DNA from: Pegea sp. RAD2-039
Taxonomy: Eukaryota > Chordata > Thaliacea > Salpida > Salpidae
Assembly: GCA_034620365.1 (NCBI GenBank)
Contig: JAQGEQ010000071.1
Coordinates: 2,666,001 to 2,730,000, forward strand
Direction: 5' to 3'
Length of the DNA stretch: 64,000 nucleotides
Position numbers and translations under genes: made by a program. Of this stretch, positions 57,801-64,000 are shown piece after piece. Each line of letters opens with the position of its first letter. Positions within the stretch are counted from its first letter, which is position 1. Under the pieces are notes generated by a model. The model saw nothing but the letters and a program-made list of their open reading frames with translations, had not been told where the DNA came from and did not search any database.

Positions 57801-60800
57801 GACTTATGTTAGCCAATAAAAAATTAATTTATATTTCTTGATTGATACAAATAGATTTAGTAGTTGGGTTTAAACTTTGGGTTTACATTGTAATTTCTCC
57901 GATTAAAGAATTTTAAGAAGATAAGAGCCATAAATAAAGATAAGATAAATTGCTTGAAGTATGTGTTGATTGAAAAAGTGATAATTGAATGACTAATGTG
58001 ACACTTCAAACATATGTTAAAAACATATATAATAAAATTGCTTGAAAATATTTTGTTTAAAAAGGTACAGATAATCATTTTTTTATATAAAAGGACTAAA
58101 AACCATAACCAACAAAAAACAATATAGAAAGTATTCTTAAAATGTTTAAAATGATTGTTTAAAGCACAAATTTGATGGATTACTTGAAAATCAAAGACTT
58201 CATGCTTTATTTAGCATATGTAATAAAACAAATTCAAATACAAAAGATGAAGTTTACTTAATAAAAATTACACATTCTAATTCTAATTAATCAATGTTTT
58301 ACATGTAACACAATAATTAACAGAAATGAACTTTAAAAAGTAAAAAAACAAAAACAAATATAGATGTAGTTTTTACTATATCTCAGTATTGAATAGAAAT
58401 CATAATCCACAATAAAAATAATTTTAAAACTGTATTTTCAACTTACTAAAAGCTAAAAGTTTGCTGCCAAAACAGAATTCTTGTGGTAATTTAGTCTGGC
58501 GCTAAATTGTTATCAATTTTTTTATTATCATTTGCATGATTTGATTTGAAAGCAGAATTTTTGGTTCAGCACAGGAACTTCTAGCAAATTACAATGTTTC
58601 TTCTTAAACTAATTCTAGAAACTTGCTATGAGCCTCAAGAGAAAATATTTCACAATTGTTCAGTTGCTTCACTAAAACTTCTCACTATCTCTTTAAAATA
58701 TCAAATTGTACTAATTATTTCCAAAATGAGCTGATTGTCAGATTAATAATTGCGTGAATTATCCCCTAAAACCACAAAACAAAGAAGTTTAATAAGTTAT
58801 AAATATTTTGAAGATTTTTTAAAAAGTTTTTTAAGCAGAATATAACCATTAACTCTCTTTCTGATAAACTTTAGGTTTAAAAAACATTTGTTTGGACAGA
58901 TTCAACTAGTGTTTGAAAAATAGTTGAATACTTTGGAGTCTTTCTTTAACCATATCAAAACAATTCGCAGTAAAAGTTAAGCGTCAAAACCGAACTTACT
59001 AACATTTTATAACAAATTTTGTGACTGTGTTTGTCTTCAAGAACTTTTAATAATTATATTTGATCTAATTATTATTAATATTAATTAATACGGATAGTAA
59101 TAAATTTCAATAATTTTCAAACTAAATTATTTATGTCGAACTACATATCTTCAAGATTAAGTTCTATAGCTATAATTAAGATTTAATTTGAGCAGTTAAA
59201 TATTTAATACTGCTTACTAGAAATATGCTTCCCTTAATCATATTACTACACCGACTATATACAAAAAACATTGATTATCTCAGTTCAAGAACAAGCATAA
59301 GGGCAAAAATTAATTGTAGTTTCTTACACAAGCTTATTTTAATCATATATATGAATGAGCATATGCTAAAATTCAATAAACCTGGACATTTATACAACTT
59401 AAATTTGTTATATCAATCACTATAGCGAAAAATACTAATGTAAAAATATTCTTGGCTTTAATCTATCAAGTAAAAACTGACAAAAGATTAACCTTAAACA
59501 AAACATTTACTGACAAACTGTTTTATATACCAATTTTTTTACACAATTTTAAGTGTACAAAAAATTACAATTGTTTTGACCATCATCATTTTGACATGCT
59601 AAGTTTAAATATATACTTCATACCTTATCACGAAAAACCACAACCATTACTTTAACCGGTAAAACTTAATCTTAAACTAGAATATTTTCTAATTATTTTT
59701 TGTCAGTCGGACCAAAGAGCGTCTAATAGAAATATTTCTAAAAATAAAATTCTAACTGCTTTACTGAATTTAATTATTAATAATATTTATTAACAATTAT
59801 TAATAATGTGATTGTTAGCTGAGAAAGTTATATTTTAATCTGGTATCATTTCAAATCTCGTGATAATATCTTTTATGTGACTTTATATCACAATTAAATC
59901 AATATTGTTTAGTCATTTCATTATAATACTTCATTTGTAGATATAACAAAAGTTTAAATAAATAGTTAGTTTAAAATACAATTGATTAATGAATAGATTT
60001 GTAATTAATTCATAAATAAAACATGTAGATTGAATAATCAAGTTAAAATATAATCTAACTGGTCATCTCTTTGTAAATCTCTCTCTTTTATAAATATTAG
60101 TCATGAATTTGAGTTTAACTACCAGCTGGATCGTAGTTACGACAATATTCTATAAATAGAAAGTTACTATAAGATTGTAATTGCCTAGCTTAAATTTTCA
60201 ACTAGGATCTTGTCTCCTGGGAGATGACGGTAAAGTGCGATTATCTAATTTAAAAGTTAACGTTAACGCTGCTGTAACAATAATCTTAAGCTCATTGTAA
60301 ACAAAAGTAAGCAAACAATTTGAAAGAAGTTTCGAGATTTATTTATATAAAAGTATTTCGATTATTGCACTATTTATTTTGATTGGTATATTCACTAAAA
60401 ACATTTTCAATATGATTCAACTAGCAAAAATTTTGCAAAGAATAATTTTTACAAAACAGACAACATTTTGTTTGCAAAAACATTTTGTTTATACAACATC
60501 TTTAAAATTCTTTTAGAATAAAATAATTTCTTCAACGAGTTCACTAATTCACTAAATCTGCTCATACCTTAAAATCATCATTTGATTTATTCTATAAAAC
60601 AACTTTTTACATGTTGTCATCAAAATTAACTTAATCCTAAAAAAATCAAAAATATTTGTCACTTGCTTTTTCCATATTACTTCCCATGTGATAAATCATA
60701 CACAAAAGTTTGATGACTTAATTCACAACTAGAACTGTTTATTTCAAACCATTAGTTTTAAAAAAAGTCTTATTTTCGAGTAATAATCTATAATTTTCAT

Positions 60801-63800
60801 CACTAAATTCATTGACAACTAGCCACTCAAAAACTCAATACTTTTGGTGACTTTTCAAAATTTAATGATTATGTAAAAGTTTGCCGAAATTTTCAAGAAT
60901 ATTCCCATTTAGAAGCTGTTCTGTAAAGTAACAAATTTAGTCTTTAGTGAAAATATAGTAAGTTTAGCTGTATTTTACAAGGCTGACTATAAAGTCTAGA
61001 TTATGTTGAGTGATAATGAGGCCTTTCTTCTTAGCAGCCCATCCGTAGCGGGTGTAAGATTGCCACGTTCAAAACTATGTGGGCTCTATTTATCCTTGCT
61101 AACTGCTTGCTGCAGTAACATTCCTAGCTAGCTTCCATGTTTGCAAGGTTTAGCCGAGCAACAACTTTTTGCTTCCCGATTTTTCAATTAAGTCAAGTCA
61201 TGCTTGTAAATCAGAAATGACTTTTATTTCTTATTTTAAACAGTTAGTAATATATCATCAGTGTTTGCAATGTGTAACCGAATACCTTTACAGCTCGCAC
61301 TGGCTATTTCTATTTTTTTTTGTATAAACATTTAAATGTTTTCATCATTATAGTGGGATCATCATTCAATGCTTTGAATTGATCTATTTTATTATTCTAA
61401 CCCTTAAATATTTCAGGCTACTATTTCCTAAGACTGATGAAAAGTGATTTTTGCTATTTATTAAAGTAAGCAAAAAACTGCATTAAAATTATACAAGACT
61501 TCTTCTTAGACGATCTTAGTTCTGATAATTTTTCTCGTAAAATTCCAAATAAATAAAAGTCGCTTCTATTAATAATCATATTTTGCTTCTTCTTGTTATT
61601 GACTTTGTAAACAAAAATATAAAATTCTTAGAATAAATTACTTTAAGTTAACTGTACCTATAGAGCTCAAATTAAATTTTGAAATTAAATAAAATTATTT
61701 GTACAATTGTTTGTAGTTAAAACTAAATTTGCAAGTCCTATAATCATCTTGCTTTATAGAAACAATAATCTTCTTACCCTAAGGCATGATCAAAGTATAC
61801 AACATAAAAGGCATTTTCTATGTTTAAAAAACCGAAAACTTGTAAACCCAAATAAACGTATTTTAATTTATTTAAATTCTTTTAACTTTGCTCAACATAT
61901 TTTTCGACTTTCTAACCCATGGTTCATCTAGCATCCAAAACGTTTTTATATCTTATAAGCCATAAAAATGAAATGAAAAACTTACGAATACAAAGCTACC
62001 CACAGAATTTTAGTTTAGCTTATAAATCGACAATATTTTCACAAATATAACATGACAAACAATGAACCTAAAATACTCATCAAATACCTTCTTCATTAGG
62101 GACTTTTAGATGTTTTTAGTCAGAAATCCAGAACTTATTACAATAAGAAGTATCAATAATACTGAATATACTCATATAACGAATATCAAAGTATCTTAAT
62201 GACTTAATTACATTAATGAGTTGTTTACACCAAGGATGTGATATAAACCTAGTCAGAATATTATCTCAAGGACAATAAGTTTTAAATTTAAATAAAATGC
62301 TTAAAAGACTGCAACAAACCATAGTTAATAAATGCTAAGCTCTGTAAGTTACTAAAACAAAAGCTTGTCTTGTCTTTACGTGTAACCAGTTGTGGTATTA
62401 GTATCAAAGTAAATGTAAGATAAATAGATTGTTCTTTTAGCCTTCAAATATACCTACAGTATAAAATAAACAAATCTTTGACATATGATCAGTTTGTATC
62501 ATATTAACAATACTGGAAGATAGTTCATGTTGATGTAGATACAAATTATTTCTTTTTCACTTTTAAAAGCTAAAAACTCTGGTAAATGATTATTCAAAGT
62601 CTCAATATCAATAATTATAAATAGCTTTCTCTAAAGCTTAAGCTAAAATAATAAAAATCGCGGGCATTTATCTAGTTTATAGTTCTTTAAACAACATTTT
62701 TAAGCAAAACTTTTAACTCTAATTTTCAAGATAATAAATCTTTCTGTTAATGAAATGCTTCAAACCTAAAACATGTTTGTGCATTTGACAGCTAGTTTCT
62801 GCCTCTTAAATAAATGAAAAGTTTTTCAACTGCTGTTCTTATAGCACAAGTAATTGTTTTCAATGAAAGTACCAATACATTTAAACAAATGTAATTTAAA
62901 ATTAGATTAATTGAAATTGGTTCGTTATAAATTAAACCTTTGTTGGCAACTACTACTATTAGTCCTTTTTTTCTAAATGGTTTGCAAAAACAAGTTCACT
63001 TGATAAAACTAGCTTTAGAATAACTAATTTCAAGCAACAACTGGTAAATAAAATGTTTTAATTATTATATATTTAGTCTATAAAAATTATAAAAAAAGTT
63101 GTTAGTTTTAATTGTTTATTTTCTGTTTAAAATAATATTTGTTTTTATCTAAGAAGTTGTTTGTCAAGTAAATAAACAAACGTTCTACATTTCAGTACTA
63201 AATGTCATTATTAACAAAAATATAAGCTTCAATTTTGAATTTCTTATACGGGAATAGGTTTTACGAGAGTAATATGATGTTTAAATTTACTTAAAGCTAT
63301 TTTCAAATCTAGCAACTTTATAATGAAAATCAGTAAAATATCTATGAAGTAACATAAGATATCATCCACAAAAAGACGAAGTAAAACATTTTTTACATAA
63401 TTTTCTTGGGTTTTACTTCATTTTTTGCTTACGTAAACATGTTTCAAGTATTGCCAAAGTTACAGAAAACAGTGAATTCTATTTAACTAAAGCATTTTTA
63501 TACAGAACACTTTGTTAGATAAGCAAGCAAAAATCTTTAGTAACTCGTTGAACTTTTTGAAACAATGTAAACTTCCTGCCAATTTTCACAACCGCCTCTT
63601 TTTTCCTTTATTTTTCTTTAAGTGATCATGAGTTACCAATTACTGTGACTACGTAATTATAACTTAAAAGTTTAATTCTTCATACTATGGATTAAGCAAT
63701 TTCTCATTCATCTTATATACCTAAATGATTCGATCGTATTATTTAATTTAAAAGAAGACTACCTGAATCAATTCGATTATCAATCTTCAATTAATAGGAA

Positions 63801-64000
63801 ACAATTATTTATACAGCTTAAACCACTTTTCCGCTTTCTATATTTAGTACAGTTTTCGATTTCCTTAATATACTCAATAAACAACCTCAGATTCGTAAAA
63901 AATTAGATAACTGTTACAATTTAGCTGTTTAATTCATACAGCTGTGTAGAAACATTATTCACAGCTTGCTAATTTATTTTGAAGTAATAACAAATTTCCC
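54810..64000. other. Gene-free A+T-rich region
   Basis: No coding exon, RNA gene or known repeat was recognised on either strand in this 9-kb stretch. Slightly G+C-richer islands occur at about 54900-55020 and 61020-61150 and are unassigned. Scattered ORFs of 60-75 codons look like chance products of A+T-rich DNA. Confidence 0.45.

Noticed and set aside
61020..61150. G+C-richer island that might be a SINE or tRNA-derived element
   Set aside because: I could not find paired A/B boxes, a cloverleaf, or a second copy in the window, so no call is made. The patch at 54900-55020 was treated the same way.

Overview
This is a stretch of an AT-rich (roughly 70% A+T by eye) animal nuclear genome. A fibrillar collagen with a C-propeptide makes it metazoan, and all genes carry eukaryotic splice sites. 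I cannot name the species. Introns of about 50 bp next to multi-kilobase introns, housekeeping genes only 88-171 bp apart, and a 3'-splice-acceptor-like tract just upstream of every start codon suggest a lineage with spliced-leader trans-splicing, such as flatworms, tunicates or rotifers. That is an inference.

Layout. 0-5.8 kb holds decayed non-LTR (CR1/Jockey-like) retrotransposon fragments of two families in A+T-rich filler. 5.8-12.3 kb is a compact housekeeping cluster. POLD2 (DNA polymerase delta subunit 2, single exon) and TAF5 (TFIID subunit, 12 exons, ten mini-introns and one 414-bp intron) lie head to tail on the plus strand. They converge on archease (ZBTB8OS, single exon) and ATAD1/Msp1 (single exon) on the minus strand. 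12.3-16.9 kb has no convincing gene, only two weak small ORFs.

17.0-50.5 kb is one very large minus-strand gene for a minor fibrillar collagen. I could place nearly every exon: a tiny start exon, signal peptide, TSPN/laminin-G-like domain, Cys-containing and Thr/Ser-rich linkers, about 50 small exons (mostly 54 or 45 bp) encoding a triple helix of about 990 residues, and a fibrillar C-propeptide (COLFI). The near-1000-residue helix with short imperfections resembles the clade C collagens (types XXIV/XXVII). Its introns hold antisense retroelement tails, a nested 59-codon ORF with a signal anchor, and a candidate 33-nt cysteine microexon. 50.5-64 kb has no recognisable gene. A cluster of palindromic CRE/E-box sites at 54.7 kb and a nearby exon-like segment could be an upstream promoter and first exon.

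The housekeeping genes serve DNA replication (POLD2), transcription initiation (TAF5), tRNA/RNA ligation (archease) and mitochondrial/peroxisomal outer-membrane quality control (ATAD1). No pathway joins them to one another or to the collagen; the compactness is the shared theme.
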